Shown: positions 44,590 to 54,526 of the stretch, in pieces
Layout: the number at the start of each line of letters is the position of its first letter
Position numbering within the stretch: the first letter of the stretch is position 1
Assembly (NCBI GenBank): GCA_017535785.1
Contig: JAFXTN010000032.1
Coordinates: 1 to 64,000, forward strand
Length of the DNA: 64,000 bases
Reading direction: 5' to 3'
From: Butyrivibrio sp.
GTDB lineage: Bacteria > Bacillota > Clostridia > Lachnospirales > Lachnospiraceae
Notes under the pieces: model-generated
Seen by the model: only the letters and a program-made list of their open reading frames with translations
Databases searched by the model: none
What the model was told of the DNA's origin: nothing
Program-made: the position numbers and the translations under genes

Positions 44590-45747
44590 ATGAAGATGTT
44601 AAATATGACACCTGACAAAGACGGTTTCTTTATGCCCGCGGAGTTTGCGGAGCATGAAGGAACCCTTATGATATATCCGACTCGTCCCGGAAGCTGGGGA
44701 AAAGACAGGAGCGGAGCGCTTTTTTCTTTTGGCAAGATCTATACGGAGATCATGAAGAGGGAGAAGCTGTATCTTGCGGTTTCATCGGAATATTACGATG
44801 AAGCTTGTGAGTTTTTGAAAGCTCTTTTTCCTAAGACCGGTCTTTCTGCAGATGAGTTTGAGAAAAGAAAAGAAGTGATCGCGATAGACTCGGACGATGC
44901 CTGGGCAAGAGATGTCGGACCAACGTTTGTTGTTGATGATTCCGGTGATGTAAGAGGCATCAACTGGAGTTTTAATGCGTGGGGCGGAGAAGTAGACGGA
45001 CTTTATGCCACATGGGATAAGGATGATGCTCTTGCGGTTAAGTTCATGGAGCATGCGGGCTATGACTATTATGACGCAGAGCCTTTTGTGCTTGAAGGCG
45101 GATCGATACATTCCGACGGCGAAGGCACTGTGATGGTGACGGAGAGTTGTCTTTTGAGCGAAGGAAGGAATCCGTCTCTAACCAAGGAAGAGATAGAAGA
45201 GAAGCTTAAGGTTTATCTCGGAGCGGAAAAGATATTGTGGCTTCCGAGGGGCATTTACAATGATGAGACCAATGAGCACGTGGACAACGTGTGTGCGTTT
45301 GTGGCTCCGGGTGAAGTTGTTCTTGCGTGGACTGATGACAAGAACGATCCGCAATACGATCTTTCTTTTGCTTCCTATGAATATCTTAAAGGGCAGAAGG
45401 ATGCGAAGGGCAGAGATATTGTGATCCGCAAGCTTCCAATCCCTGAGCATACGATCTGTATCACAGAAAAGGATCTTGCTAACTACGAATTTGAAGAGGG
45501 CGAGGATTTCCGCGAGGTTGGGGAGAGACTTGCTGCCAGCTACGTTAATTTCTACTATATAAATGGAGCTGCACTTGTTCCGATGTTCGGCGGTGAGAAT
45601 GAGAGTAGCGATAAGAGGGCACTTGAGGTGTTAAAAGAGCTGTGCCCGGGCAGAGAGGTTATTGGGATCCCCGCGCGTGATATTTTGCTCGGCGGCGGAA
45701 ACATTCACTGCATTACACAGCAGATACCATATCGAAAAAAGCATTGA
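44590..45747 (+). CDS. aguA: Agmatine deiminase
   Basis: A 385-residue enzyme of the usual length for the family. Motifs: WGKDRSGA near residue 38, DDAWARDVGPTFVVDD near 98, FVLEGGSIHSDGEG near 162, HVDNVCAFV near 220 and the catalytic Cys region LLGGGNIHCITQQIPY at the end. It converts agmatine to N-carbamoylputrescine and ammonia. Eleven bases after nspC and 28 before aguB. Confidence 0.95.
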   Translation: MKMLNMTPDKDGFFMPAEFAEHEGTLMIYPTRPGSWGKDRSGALFSFGKIYTEIMKREKLYLAVSSEYYDEACEFLKALFPKTGLSADEFEKRKEVIAIDSDDAWARDVGPTFVVDDSGDVRGINWSFNAWGGEVDGLYATWDKDDALAVKFMEHAGYDYYDAEPFVLEGGSIHSDGEGTVMVTESCLLSEGRNPSLTKEEIEEKLKVYLGAEKILWLPRGIYNDETNEHVDNVCAFVAPGEVVLAWTDDKNDPQYDLSFASYEYLKGQKDAKGRDIVIRKLPIPEHTICITEKDLANYEFEEGEDFREVGERLAASYVNFYYINGAALVPMFGGENESSDKRALEVLKELCPGREVIGIPARDILLGGGNIHCITQQIPYRKKH

Positions 45748-45775
45748 TAGACTTTGCATATAAAGGAGAAGGGTG

Positions 45776-46672
45776 ATGGCACTTACAAAAGTTGCATGTA
45801 TTCAATACGCCTGCGGAGTGGCTTGTTCGTCAGACAAGGAGCAGGTGGACTACAACATAAAAAAAGCCGGCGAGCTTGCCAAGAAAGCGGCAGACAACGG
45901 CGCTAAGATAATTCTTTTGTCAGAGCTTTTTGAAAGAAAGTATTTCTGCCAGGAGAGAAGATATGACTACTATGAGCTTGCGGTTCCGATCCTTGAGAAC
46001 CCTGCTGTTATCTATTTCAGCGAGTTCTGCAAAGAGAATAAAGTGGTCATGCCTATAAGTGTTTTTGAAAAGGACGAGAATGTCTTTTACAATTCGGTTG
46101 CGATGATAGACGCTGACGGCAAGATAGTCGGAGTGTACAGGAAGACTCATATTCCGGATGATCACTATTATCAGGAGAAATTTTATTTTACTCCCGGAAA
46201 TACGGGCTTTAAAGTGTTTAAGACGGCTGCCGGAAATATCGGTGTCGGAATCTGTTGGGATCAGTGGTTCCCTGAGACGGCAAGGTGTCTTGCACTTGGC
46301 GGTGCTGACATTATTTTGTATCCTACAGCGATCGGTTCAGAGCCTATTCTCGACGTTGACAGCTCAGGGCATTGGATGAGAACAATGCAGGGGCATTCCG
46401 CTGCGAATATCATTCCTGTTGCCGCTGCTAACAGGATCGGCAAGGAAGACGTAGAGCCAAGCGAAGAGAACGGCGGACAGAAATCTTCATTATGTTTTTA
46501 CGGAAGCAGCTTTCTTACAGATGAGACCGGCGATATAATCGCAAAGGCTAGTCGCGACAAGGAAGAGATCATCTATGCTGAATATGATTTTGAAGAGATC
46601 GGCAAGATGAGATCTTCGTGGGGACTCTTTAGAGACAGAAGACCTTCATGCTATAAAGATATTGTGAAGTAA
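45776..46672 (+). CDS. aguB: N-carbamoylputrescine amidase
   Basis: A 298-residue nitrilase-superfamily amidase. The catalytic triad is visible as Glu in LLSELFERKYFCQ near residue 46, Lys in GVYRKTHIPDDHYYQEKFYF near 121 and Cys in VGICWDQWFPE near 158. It releases putrescine, CO2 and ammonia. The ATG at 45776 is preferred to the GTG just upstream because it is 8-9 bases after aaaggag. Last gene of the polyamine operon. Confidence 0.95.
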   Translation: MALTKVACIQYACGVACSSDKEQVDYNIKKAGELAKKAADNGAKIILLSELFERKYFCQERRYDYYELAVPILENPAVIYFSEFCKENKVVMPISVFEKDENVFYNSVAMIDADGKIVGVYRKTHIPDDHYYQEKFYFTPGNTGFKVFKTAAGNIGVGICWDQWFPETARCLALGGADIILYPTAIGSEPILDVDSSGHWMRTMQGHSAANIIPVAAANRIGKEDVEPSEENGGQKSSLCFYGSSFLTDETGDIIAKASRDKEEIIYAEYDFEEIGKMRSSWGLFRDRRPSCYKDIVK

Positions 46673-46686
46673 AATAAGTAAAAAGT

Positions 46687-46732
46687 AGAGCACAACACCT
46701 TTTGGACCGTATCAAAAGGGTTGTGCTCTTTT
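46687..46732. terminator. Terminator of the polyamine operon
   Basis: agagcacaac with an inner ccttttg segment pairs with aaaaggg and gttgtgctct, then ttttatg. The convergent minus-strand gene ends 90 bases beyond, so it may work in both directions. Confidence 0.88.
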
Positions 46733-46822
46733 ATGCTATATATTTATGTATCTACGCAATATTTTTATGTGTGAGTTTCCGCTTAAGCGGCGAGATATTA
46801 GTTACAATGAAATTACTTTGTT

Positions 46823-48445
46823 TTATGCTGCGGGTTCTTCCTCAGCATCTACGTTCTGTTCAGCATCATCCTGATCAGCGTTGTCTTCCTCAGAAGACTG
46901 CTCTGATGCCTCAGCGCTATCCTGTGTACTTGCATCGTCTGAAGTCTGCTCATCAATCTGAGTGCTGTTCTCATCACTTGCTTCGTTTGTGAGCTGATCA
47001 TTTTCTTCGGTTGTACTTGCCTCAACAGAAGCATCTTCTACAGCCTCAAAATCTTCTTCAAACTCGAAATCTTCCTCGTCGTACTCAAATGCGCGTTTGT
47101 TAAATCTGTTATTGTTCTTGTTGTTACCGCCTCTTCCGGACTTATCTCTGCCGTGCTTATCTCTGCCGTGCTTATCTTTGCCGTACTTATCTTTGTCTGA
47201 CTTACCGGATTTACCGGACTTATCGGAAGACTTATCCTTTGAAGAACCGCTGTTTCCGTTATAGTCATAATCGAAAAGTGTATCAGCATCTTTGCCTGTG
47301 ATCTCTTCGAGTTTTTCGATCACATCTGAGGCACCGTATTTGGTAAGATTTTCTACGCGCTCTTCAGAAGTGGTTCCGAACGTGGTCTCATAACCTTGAT
47401 CTGAAACAAGGTATCTATCCATTGTTTTGGAGTCATTATCTATTACCGTAATACCCATATAGTTGCCCCAGATCTGTCCGGACATAATGGGCTCGCCTTT
47501 TGAGCCGGCGATCATTGCGGTATGTGAGTGAGCGTCAAGCATAAGATCGATGCCATCTACTTGATCATATACATCAACGCTTCTGTTTCCATATTTAATA
47601 TTTCCCTTTTTATCTTTACTTGTACCGAGTACATATTGATCCTTTTCGCTTGGAGCCTTACCCTTTTCCATGCCAAGGTGAGAGAGGCAGATGACAAGAT
47701 CCGAACCTTTTCCTTTTAATTCTTTTACTTGATTTTCGGCACATTCAAATAAAGCATTATCGATATCTACGCTATTTTTTGGGTTTTCTTTATCTTTTTT
47801 TTCATTCCATTTATCTACAGCATCTTTGATCTCTTTGGTGTCTAAACCAAATAATCCAATTTTAACAGGACTATTCTCAAATGTGGCAACGTCATTAGCT
47901 GAAAAATTTAAATCAATGGATGTGTGTATATTGGCATCAAGAATCTTGAAGCTTGCATCTTTTATTAATGAATTTAACGAAGTGGGGTTGCTATTGATCT
48001 CATGATTTCCGAGACAAGCGTAATCATATCCGGCTAGGTTCATTAGCTCTACAGATCTTTTAGAGTTACCACTTAGATGGCCTTCCTGCTTGTACTTAGC
48101 CACTTTCAGATCATCCTTACTACTTTTGTCTGCACTGAAATCACCTGAATCAACGAGAAGAACTCCGGCTGCGTGTAATTCATCTTTAAAATAGTTCTTT
48201 AAAGCTGCAAAGTAAGCAAACTGAAGTATTGCACCATGTGTATCGTTGGTTGAAAGTATGACTACCTTATCGGATAGATCATTGTGATAGTGTTCTGCAA
48301 TTGTCTGAATAGTGGTCGAATTATCGGGCTTTTTGACTTCATAGTTACCAATATCCTCCGCAAATGCAGAAATAGCACTGCCGCAGAAGAGGGTTCCTGC
48401 CATTACTAATGACAGTAAACTTTTAAAAGCAAATTTTCTTTTCAT
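46823..48445 (-). CDS. Secreted UshA-like metallophosphatase with acidic tail
   Basis: A 540-residue secreted protein with a signal peptide (residues 1-29, SAFAED). The calcineurin-like metal motifs are LSTNDTHGAI near 63, LLVDSGDFSA near 97, CLGNHEINSN near 145, CLSHLGME near 240 and DAHSHTAMI near 305. The 5'-nucleotidase C-terminal substrate domain is missing. Instead residues about 405-445 are a charged DKHGRDKHGRDKSGR repeat and the last 95 residues are very acidic and Ser-rich. Probably a surface phosphatase. Paralogue of the next two genes of this type. Confidence 0.82.
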   Translation of the reverse strand: MKRKFAFKSLLSLVMAGTLFCGSAISAFAEDIGNYEVKKPDNSTTIQTIAEHYHNDLSDKVVILSTNDTHGAILQFAYFAALKNYFKDELHAAGVLLVDSGDFSADKSSKDDLKVAKYKQEGHLSGNSKRSVELMNLAGYDYACLGNHEINSNPTSLNSLIKDASFKILDANIHTSIDLNFSANDVATFENSPVKIGLFGLDTKEIKDAVDKWNEKKDKENPKNSVDIDNALFECAENQVKELKGKGSDLVICLSHLGMEKGKAPSEKDQYVLGTSKDKKGNIKYGNRSVDVYDQVDGIDLMLDAHSHTAMIAGSKGEPIMSGQIWGNYMGITVIDNDSKTMDRYLVSDQGYETTFGTTSEERVENLTKYGASDVIEKLEEITGKDADTLFDYDYNGNSGSSKDKSSDKSGKSGKSDKDKYGKDKHGRDKHGRDKSGRGGNNKNNNRFNKRAFEYDEEDFEFEEDFEAVEDASVEASTTEENDQLTNEASDENSTQIDEQTSDDASTQDSAEASEQSSEEDNADQDDAEQNVDAEEEPAA

Positions 48446-48517
48446 TGTAATTCACCTCCTATGTGTTGTGGGTTTACGAGTTACTGTATATGTCAGATAG
48501 TTAAGGTTATACCTTCA

Positions 48518-50131
48518 TCAACCGCCGAAACCTTGTCTGAAGCCACGGTGGTGATGACGCTCACGGTGATGTCTACCGGTTTTGCCTGTGTTTTCGTCTT
48601 CGGACTGCTCAGATGTAGCTTCGTCTGAAGAAATTTCTTCTGAAGATGCTTCAGCGTTCATAGCATCTTCGGAAGGGTCGCTGTTTGCAGCGTCTTCATT
48701 CTCAATACTTGAGCTGCTTGCTGCCTCAGCTGCTTCGATTTCATTCTCGGGAAGACTTGCCTCGATAGAAGCGGAGTCTTCAGCTGCTGAGATTTCATCA
48801 CGCTTTGAATCCTTTGATGATTTATTTGATGAATTTCTTGCTTCTTCGATTCTTGAATATGCATCTTTGTCGATTGGCATATAATATTCCGAATAATCCT
48901 TTTCGGGATCGTAGTTCTCTATTTCTTTTCTGGCTTCGGATGCAGAAATCTTTTCGCCATCATCAATATCTTTTAAAGTGTCAAGGACATAACCGATGTA
49001 ACCTGAAATCTTCTTATCTTCGCCGATCTTGTCATAATACTTTTCCGGAATAAGGAATCTGTCTTCGATTGCTTGTTTGCCTTCCTTCTCTCCGATCACA
49101 ACTACACCGATGTTCTGGAACTGTATTCCGTTGGACTGAATATTAAAGTCCGGGAAATCTTCACATCCTGTAAAGGTGGTGTGTGAATGGGCATCAAGCA
49201 AAAGATCGATTCCTGTAACGTCAAAAAATAAATCTACACTTCTGATACCGTTTTTATAAATTAACTCATATTTATTTAGCTCTTCATCCGGCCTATCGGG
49301 CTTGAGAGCTTCTTTTTTCGTTACTTTCTTGGGATCTTTTGCCGCGCGGCTACCGGGCTCGTTATCTACACCCAAATGAGTGAGACCGATTACAACATCA
49401 ACTTTTTTGTCGTTTCTTAATGTATTAACCTGCTTCTGGGCCTCACTGTGAAGATCTTCGGCATTATGGGAATAGTCAAAATCGAGATCATCATACCAAT
49501 TGTTGTTCTCAAGTGAATCTAATCCAAAAAAGCCTATTTTTTCATTTTTATCTAAAACTATATTGGGCTCGATTTTATCTTTGTAGGTATTTTTTGTTAC
49601 ATTAGAATCGACAATCTTGAAATTAGCTTCTTTGATGATGTCGTCGATGCTGGTTTTCTTTTTTTCGAATTCATGGTTACCCAAACATATGAGGTCATAG
49701 CCTACCGCGTTCATTATTTTTACGGGGGCTATACCTTCGGTTTTTGTAGAGGGTGTACCGAGCATTTTGGTTTTTAATGCATAGCCACCTTCAACTTCTT
49801 TATCAGTGCTGAAATCTCCGGAATCTACAATGATGACGTTGGCGTCTCTGTCTTCGAGGTTATTTCTCAGCTGTGAGACATAAGTGAATTCCAAAAGGGC
49901 TCCGTGGATGTCATTTGTGGAAATAATGACTGTTTTTCCTGCAAGTGACTTTTGGTCTAACGATGCGGGTAATCCATTTGAATACTCTGTGCATATCTTG
50001 TCTTTGCTGATTTTAAAATATACCTTTTCTAGTCCCGCAGCGTGAGCAGTAGTAGTGCCCACTGCTGAACAGAGCATGCTCATTGCCATTGCGGCTGCCA
50101 GCATACTTTTAATTATGATTTTTTTTCTCAA
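48518..50131 (-). CDS. Secreted UshA-like metallophosphatase with acidic and His-rich tail
   Basis: A 537-residue paralogue of the 46823 protein with a signal peptide (about residues 1-32, TTAHAAG). Motifs: ISTNDIHGAL near 70, IIVDSGDFSTD near 98, CLGNHEFEKKK near 150, GLTHLGVDNE near 247 and DAHSHTTF near 313. The C-terminal nucleotidase domain is absent. Residues about 430-515 are acidic and Ser/Ala-rich, and the extreme end is GRHHRERHHHRGFRQ, a possible metal-binding or wall-binding tail. It lies 72 bases upstream of the 46823 gene and may be cotranscribed. Confidence 0.82.
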   Translation of the reverse strand: MRKKIIIKSMLAAAMAMSMLCSAVGTTTAHAAGLEKVYFKISKDKICTEYSNGLPASLDQKSLAGKTVIISTNDIHGALLEFTYVSQLRNNLEDRDANVIIVDSGDFSTDKEVEGGYALKTKMLGTPSTKTEGIAPVKIMNAVGYDLICLGNHEFEKKKTSIDDIIKEANFKIVDSNVTKNTYKDKIEPNIVLDKNEKIGFFGLDSLENNNWYDDLDFDYSHNAEDLHSEAQKQVNTLRNDKKVDVVIGLTHLGVDNEPGSRAAKDPKKVTKKEALKPDRPDEELNKYELIYKNGIRSVDLFFDVTGIDLLLDAHSHTTFTGCEDFPDFNIQSNGIQFQNIGVVVIGEKEGKQAIEDRFLIPEKYYDKIGEDKKISGYIGYVLDTLKDIDDGEKISASEARKEIENYDPEKDYSEYYMPIDKDAYSRIEEARNSSNKSSKDSKRDEISAAEDSASIEASLPENEIEAAEAASSSSIENEDAANSDPSEDAMNAEASSEEISSDEATSEQSEDENTGKTGRHHRERHHHRGFRQGFGG

Positions 50132-50729
50132 AATACTTTCCCTCCTTATGGTGTGTATTTTTTTCTTTTGGTGATTCAGGATAGATGAAATCTAGATATG
50201 AGAAACTGTGTTTAGTTTGGAAATTGTTTTAGATTTATGTTTTAGATATTTTTTGAATATGATTTTTAAATCTATTTAGATCTTTTTGTGCAGCTTGTTG
50301 CTCACATCTATATTTAAAGAATTCGCTTTGACGCGAATATCGAACTTTCGCGGAGCCGAAGCTCCGATGTTAATAAATACTCTATCCTTTTATAAGCGTT
50401 TTGTGTTTTGGGGAACACTCGTACACCGTAGCAAAATTATAAAAACATGTCAAACAAAGGTTACGAAAATTATTTGCAATAAAATTCTGAAAGCCAGTAA
50501 ATAACTGGGCTCAATAATAAATGTGATTTTTCTTTGAACAAAATTGTGGATAACTCTGTGGAAACTGTTAATAAATTATGAGTTTCCCTCGAAAAAATAA
50601 AAATAATTAAAAAAGATGTAGCTTTTTATAAAATTAATGGTAATATATATGTGTAATATTAACTCGCTGAGTATTAAGACTTGAGAGGGGAATACAAGGC
50701 AGAATAACAAATACCGCGAAGGAGAGCGT
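50132..50729. other. Large divergent spacer with hairpins
   Basis: About 600 AT-rich bases between divergent surface-protein genes. It contains hairpins attcgc/gcgaat (50321-50338) and cggagc-cgaa-gctccg (50351-50366), and an inverted copy of the aacgcttataaaagg motif (50386-50400). The frame at 50286-50504 lacks a convincing ribosome binding site and is not called. Promoters for both neighbours presumably lie here. Confidence 0.5.
50386..50400 (-). promoter_or_regulatory. aacgcttataaaagg motif, minus strand
   Basis: Same 15 bases as the tandem pair at 35943-35972, oriented towards the minus-strand metallophosphatase genes, about 255 bases before the 50131 start. Confidence 0.45.
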
Positions 50730-52367
50730 ATGAGAAGGAAAGAATTTATTTCAAAAAAATTAGCAGTAGTTTTAATGGCTGCAACTATGTTGGTTGTCCC
50801 AATTATGGGAGCTATGGTAACGAAGGTCGATGTACATGCTGAGCAGCATGACTACACAATTACTACGGATTCATTAAAGACACCTGTTGAGGATAATAAT
50901 AATCTTCAAGAATATGTTGACGAGGTACAAAAAGACACTATCATGGATGCCAATAATGGTGTGATCCTCCAAAATAATGGAACAATAGTACACAACAGTG
51001 AAGAGGCCGGAGTATATGAAAATGATGGCGCTATCAGATATAACGACGGTACAGTTCCCTATAATGACTACGAAATAAATAATAATTCGGAAACAGGATA
51101 CATTATAAATAATTCAGAAAACGGTATTATATTTAAAAATGATGGCAGAGTAGATAATAATAATAGATCTGTATATAACGGTAATGGCGGATATGTTGAT
51201 AATAACTGGAATGAAGGAGTAGTACTTGGTTCACCCGGAAATTTCAGTGATAAAGAAGGTAGTGAAGGTCCTTACCTGGGTACGATCAGAGTCAATAATG
51301 GACGTATTATAAACGGATCCGGTGAAAATGATGTGTTGACTGTTAATTATTTTATGCAAGGAGATATAGATACCGGCCTGGAGGGTTATAACCCTGATAG
51401 GAGTAGAGGTGGTGTCAGTGTATATGAATTCCTTGAAAACTTCCAGGATAGAAAAGGTAAAGTGCATATCATCAATAACTATGATGAAAAAGAGTTCAAG
51501 GAGAATGATCTTATCCTTGTAGATAATCAGTATCATGGAGTGTTCCTTGCGGATACAGATAACGCGACCACTGAATATAATAACTTTAGTGATCTGAAGG
51601 ATTTTGAACACTATGTGCTGACTGCTCAGAATAAGGCTGATATTCCGATAAACGGAAGTATTACGATCAGACCTAATTCCGGTTATAAGATCACAGATAA
51701 CGGACAGTTAAGCGGAGAAGTAGATAAGCTTACATATAATCTTAATAAAAATAATGATGGTTCATATACTGTAAGTTTTGCTTCAGTTAAAGGTGATGTT
51801 TTCCTTACTGCAGATATGCTCAACCTTATCGTTTCGCAGCTTACCGCTGAAGAGGCTGCAAGTATTCAACAGATTGTAGTTGATGGAAAGGAAGTAAAGG
51901 TTGAAGATATCAAGGATAGTGATGTTATCGTTATTAAAGGAAGCAGCGATAACTCAGGAACTCCCGCTGAGGCATCTGCACCTGCTGGTTACAACCTTAC
52001 AGATGCTGCGATCAAGAACATCACAGATCAGGTTCAGAAGCAGGTTGCTGCAAACGGAAATGATATCGCAGCACTTGAGGTTATCGATATTTACTTTGGT
52101 GATAAGATCGACATGACACCCGGCGCTATCAAGTACCTTTGCGAGAAGGTGCCTGTAGCTAAGAGATGCCACTTCGATTACCAGGATCAGGAGCATGTAT
52201 TGTTCATTCCTGCGTTTGACCTTAATGCACCCGCGTATGCAGAGGGTCTTGAAGTATTGGATAAAGAGCCTGCTCATACAGCAGGATTCCTTAGAATCAA
52301 GGATATCTTCGTAAAGCTTGGCTTTGCTGCTAAGGTAGTAGAAGAAGAGCAGGAAGCTGCTGAATAA
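50730..52367 (+). CDS. Secreted Asn-rich repeat protein, paralogue 1
   Basis: A 545-residue secreted protein with signal peptide (about 1-36, VDVHAEQ). Residues 75-195 are short Asn-rich repeats (NNGVILQNNGTIVHN, INNSENGIIFKNDGRV) with a pitch suggesting a beta-solenoid. Residues 235-360 form a domain found in all four paralogues (IHIINNYDE...NDLILVDNQYHGV; GSITIRPNSGYKITDNGQLSGE). The C-terminal 95 residues (MTPGAIKYLCEKVPVAKRCHFDYQD) recur in the 54527 protein. No wall-anchor motif. Ribosome binding site gaaggagag. Function unknown, likely surface adhesin-like. Confidence 0.8.
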   Translation: MRRKEFISKKLAVVLMAATMLVVPIMGAMVTKVDVHAEQHDYTITTDSLKTPVEDNNNLQEYVDEVQKDTIMDANNGVILQNNGTIVHNSEEAGVYENDGAIRYNDGTVPYNDYEINNNSETGYIINNSENGIIFKNDGRVDNNNRSVYNGNGGYVDNNWNEGVVLGSPGNFSDKEGSEGPYLGTIRVNNGRIINGSGENDVLTVNYFMQGDIDTGLEGYNPDRSRGGVSVYEFLENFQDRKGKVHIINNYDEKEFKENDLILVDNQYHGVFLADTDNATTEYNNFSDLKDFEHYVLTAQNKADIPINGSITIRPNSGYKITDNGQLSGEVDKLTYNLNKNNDGSYTVSFASVKGDVFLTADMLNLIVSQLTAEEAASIQQIVVDGKEVKVEDIKDSDVIVIKGSSDNSGTPAEASAPAGYNLTDAAIKNITDQVQKQVAANGNDIAALEVIDIYFGDKIDMTPGAIKYLCEKVPVAKRCHFDYQDQEHVLFIPAFDLNAPAYAEGLEVLDKEPAHTAGFLRIKDIFVKLGFAAKVVEEEQEAAE

Positions 52368-52389
52368 TTTTTTTAAATAGATATAAAAA

Positions 52390-52430
52390 GGAGAAATACT
52401 GGGGAATCCCGGTATTTCTCCCTTTTTTTA
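52390..52430 (+). terminator. Rho-independent terminator
   Basis: A 10-bp stem, ggagaaatac with gtatttctcc, with an inner ggg/ccc, then seven T. Separates paralogue 1 from the next three genes. Confidence 0.92.
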
Positions 52431-52466
52431 TAGCAAAAAACAATATATGTGTGAAAGGAGAGTTAT

Positions 52467-53459
52467 ATGAGGAAAAAGAGTTTTTCTAAGAAAGTTGTGG
52501 CAATACTGATGTCAGTATCGGTTTCAATTGTGCCTGTTGTAGGTACGATGCTAATGCCTGTTAGTGTTTTTGCGTGGGAACAGCCTGTAACTGCTGACAA
52601 TCCTAAAGACGGATTTGTAGAGTATGTGTCGGATTACATGGCTAATAATTATGGCACTGTAGATACCAACGATTCGTCTATTGAGAATAATTACGGCGTG
52701 ATCGGTGCAGACAATCAGGATTCGGAAGTTCTGAATAATTTTGGCACGATAAGCGAAAATAGCGGATTGGTCTATTTTAACTTTGGGGAAGTGACCAATA
52801 ATTTCAGACGTGGCTATGTTGCCAATGTCGGAGGAACTGTTGTAAATAATTTCGAGGAAGCCGGTGTGATCGGCGGAAGACAGTACGACGTAGAAAGCTC
52901 TTTTGTCCAATCAAAAGGAACAGGTAGTACTGTTGTCAATAACATTGGCGGAACTGTTGTAAACGGATATTGTCCGGATGATCTTCTGACAATAAATAAT
53001 TATTACTATGGCGATGTTGTGCTGGGCTATACCCGCGCTGCCTCAGGCGATAATGAGCCTAACAGAGGTAAGATCCATATTATCAATGATTTTTCCGAAG
53101 CCGGAATCGAAAACAATGATTTCGTTACGGTAGATAAGCATTATCACTATGTAGATGTAAAAGGATCCGGCAATGTTGATGTTATCTATGAAGGGTTCAC
53201 TATTGGTGACTATAACAAAAAACATTATGCAGAGATCTCCGCAGATGCAGAATCTACCAATTTAACATCTACAATCACAATTAAAGCCGGGGACGGTTAT
53301 GAGCTTTGCGATGATGGCGTGCTTTCGGGAGATACCGGCAAGATGTCTTATGTTCTTAATAAGAATGATGACGGTTCTTACACGGTGAAGATTACTTCAC
53401 TATCAGGAAATGCTGAGATTTCGCTTGGAGATCTTCATCTGGATATTATCGGAAAGTGA
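52467..53459 (+). CDS. Secreted Asn-rich repeat protein, paralogue 2
   Basis: A 330-residue secreted protein with signal peptide (about 1-32, SVFAWEQ). Residues 50-170 are Asn-rich repeats (NNYGTVDTNDSSIENNYGVI, NNFGTISENSGLVYFNFGEV). Residues 195-330 are the shared domain (KIHIINDFSE, VTVDKHYHYVDVKGSGN, TITIKAGDGYELCDDGVLSGD). It lacks the C-terminal domain of paralogue 1. Ribosome binding site gaaaggaga. Confidence 0.8.
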   Translation: MRKKSFSKKVVAILMSVSVSIVPVVGTMLMPVSVFAWEQPVTADNPKDGFVEYVSDYMANNYGTVDTNDSSIENNYGVIGADNQDSEVLNNFGTISENSGLVYFNFGEVTNNFRRGYVANVGGTVVNNFEEAGVIGGRQYDVESSFVQSKGTGSTVVNNIGGTVVNGYCPDDLLTINNYYYGDVVLGYTRAASGDNEPNRGKIHIINDFSEAGIENNDFVTVDKHYHYVDVKGSGNVDVIYEGFTIGDYNKKHYAEISADAESTNLTSTITIKAGDGYELCDDGVLSGDTGKMSYVLNKNDDGSYTVKITSLSGNAEISLGDLHLDIIGK

Positions 53460-53526
53460 GCGTGGAATGGGTTTATTATGGTCGTTTTTGACCTGATAAA
53501 AATAAAAACAAAAAAGGAGAGAGTAA

Positions 53527-54510
53527 ATGAGAAACAAGATTTTTTCAAAGAAAACAGTAGCTGCGATCATGGCGACATCGGTTATGCTTATGCCGATCAC
53601 TGCATTTGCGGCGGAGCAGGCTTCGGATAATCCGGAGAGCGGTTATGTGGAATTCTTGTCGGAAAACATGGTTAATAATTTCGGAACTGTTGATAAGAAT
53701 GATGGTTCCATTTCAAACAACTATGGTTTTCTCGGATGGAATTACGCTCAGGAATGGGGAGTCGAAAACAACTTTGGAACAGTTGATTATAACGAGATGG
53801 TCGTACATAACAACTATGGTGAGATAAACAACAATTATCACAATGCTCTGGTGTTCAATATTACCGGAAACGTGCTCAACAACAATGAGACGGCTTCTGT
53901 AGTCGGAGGCGCCGAATATGATGAAAACGGAGAAGCAGAAAGAGGAAGCGGAACCGTTACATATAACAACGGCGGAAGGCTCTATGCCGGATATAATGCT
54001 GACGATCAGCTTACCGTAACCAACTTTTTTTACGGTGAGGTTTTGGGAAATTATGATAATCCCACCAACGATGAAGGCGACGAGATTGGTAAGATCCACA
54101 TCCTTAATGACTTTTCGGAGGAAGGTGTAGATGCGATCGCTGATGAAAAGGGTGTTGCAGATAAGAGCTTTATCACTGTGGATAAGCATTATCATTCTGT
54201 AGAAGTTAAAGACGCCGACAACGTAGACGTGTCATATACAGGTTTTGTTTTCAGTGATTTCGATGAAAAAGAGTATGCGCTTGTTGCTGAAAACGGTGAA
54301 CCCATTCAGGTAAATTCTTCTATTACGATTAAAGCTAAGCATGGCTATAAGCTTTCCGATACAGGAAAAACAAGTGGGGAAACAGATAAGTTTTCATACA
54401 CACTTGATAAGCACCGCGATGGCTCTTATACAGTGAATATCACAGAGCTTAAGGGGAACGCTGAGATCACGCTTAAGGATCTTCATCTTGATGTTTGCAA
54501 AAAACGCTGA
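53527..54510 (+). CDS. Secreted Asn-rich repeat protein, paralogue 3
   Basis: A 327-residue protein, the closest relative of paralogue 2, with signal peptide (about 1-28, TAFAAEQ). Repeats (NNFGTVDKNDGSISNNYGFL, NNYGEINNNYHNALVFN) span 45-150. The shared domain (KIHILNDFSEEG, ITVDKHYHSVEVKDADN, SITIKAKHGYKLSD) spans 185-325. Ribosome binding site aaaggagag. Seventeen bases before paralogue 4. Confidence 0.8.
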   Translation: MRNKIFSKKTVAAIMATSVMLMPITAFAAEQASDNPESGYVEFLSENMVNNFGTVDKNDGSISNNYGFLGWNYAQEWGVENNFGTVDYNEMVVHNNYGEINNNYHNALVFNITGNVLNNNETASVVGGAEYDENGEAERGSGTVTYNNGGRLYAGYNADDQLTVTNFFYGEVLGNYDNPTNDEGDEIGKIHILNDFSEEGVDAIADEKGVADKSFITVDKHYHSVEVKDADNVDVSYTGFVFSDFDEKEYALVAENGEPIQVNSSITIKAKHGYKLSDTGKTSGETDKFSYTLDKHRDGSYTVNITELKGNAEITLKDLHLDVCKKR

Positions 54511-54526
54511 ATAAAAGGAGAGGGAA

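Noticed and set aside
46823-48445. Complete 5'-nucleotidase
   Set aside because: The NGGGIR and FGN motifs of the C-terminal nucleotide-binding domain, present in the 57788 protein, are absent here.
50286-50504. 72-residue frame in the large divergent spacer
   Set aside because: No convincing ribosome binding site, unusual composition, and it overlaps hairpins and the inverted aacgcttat motif.
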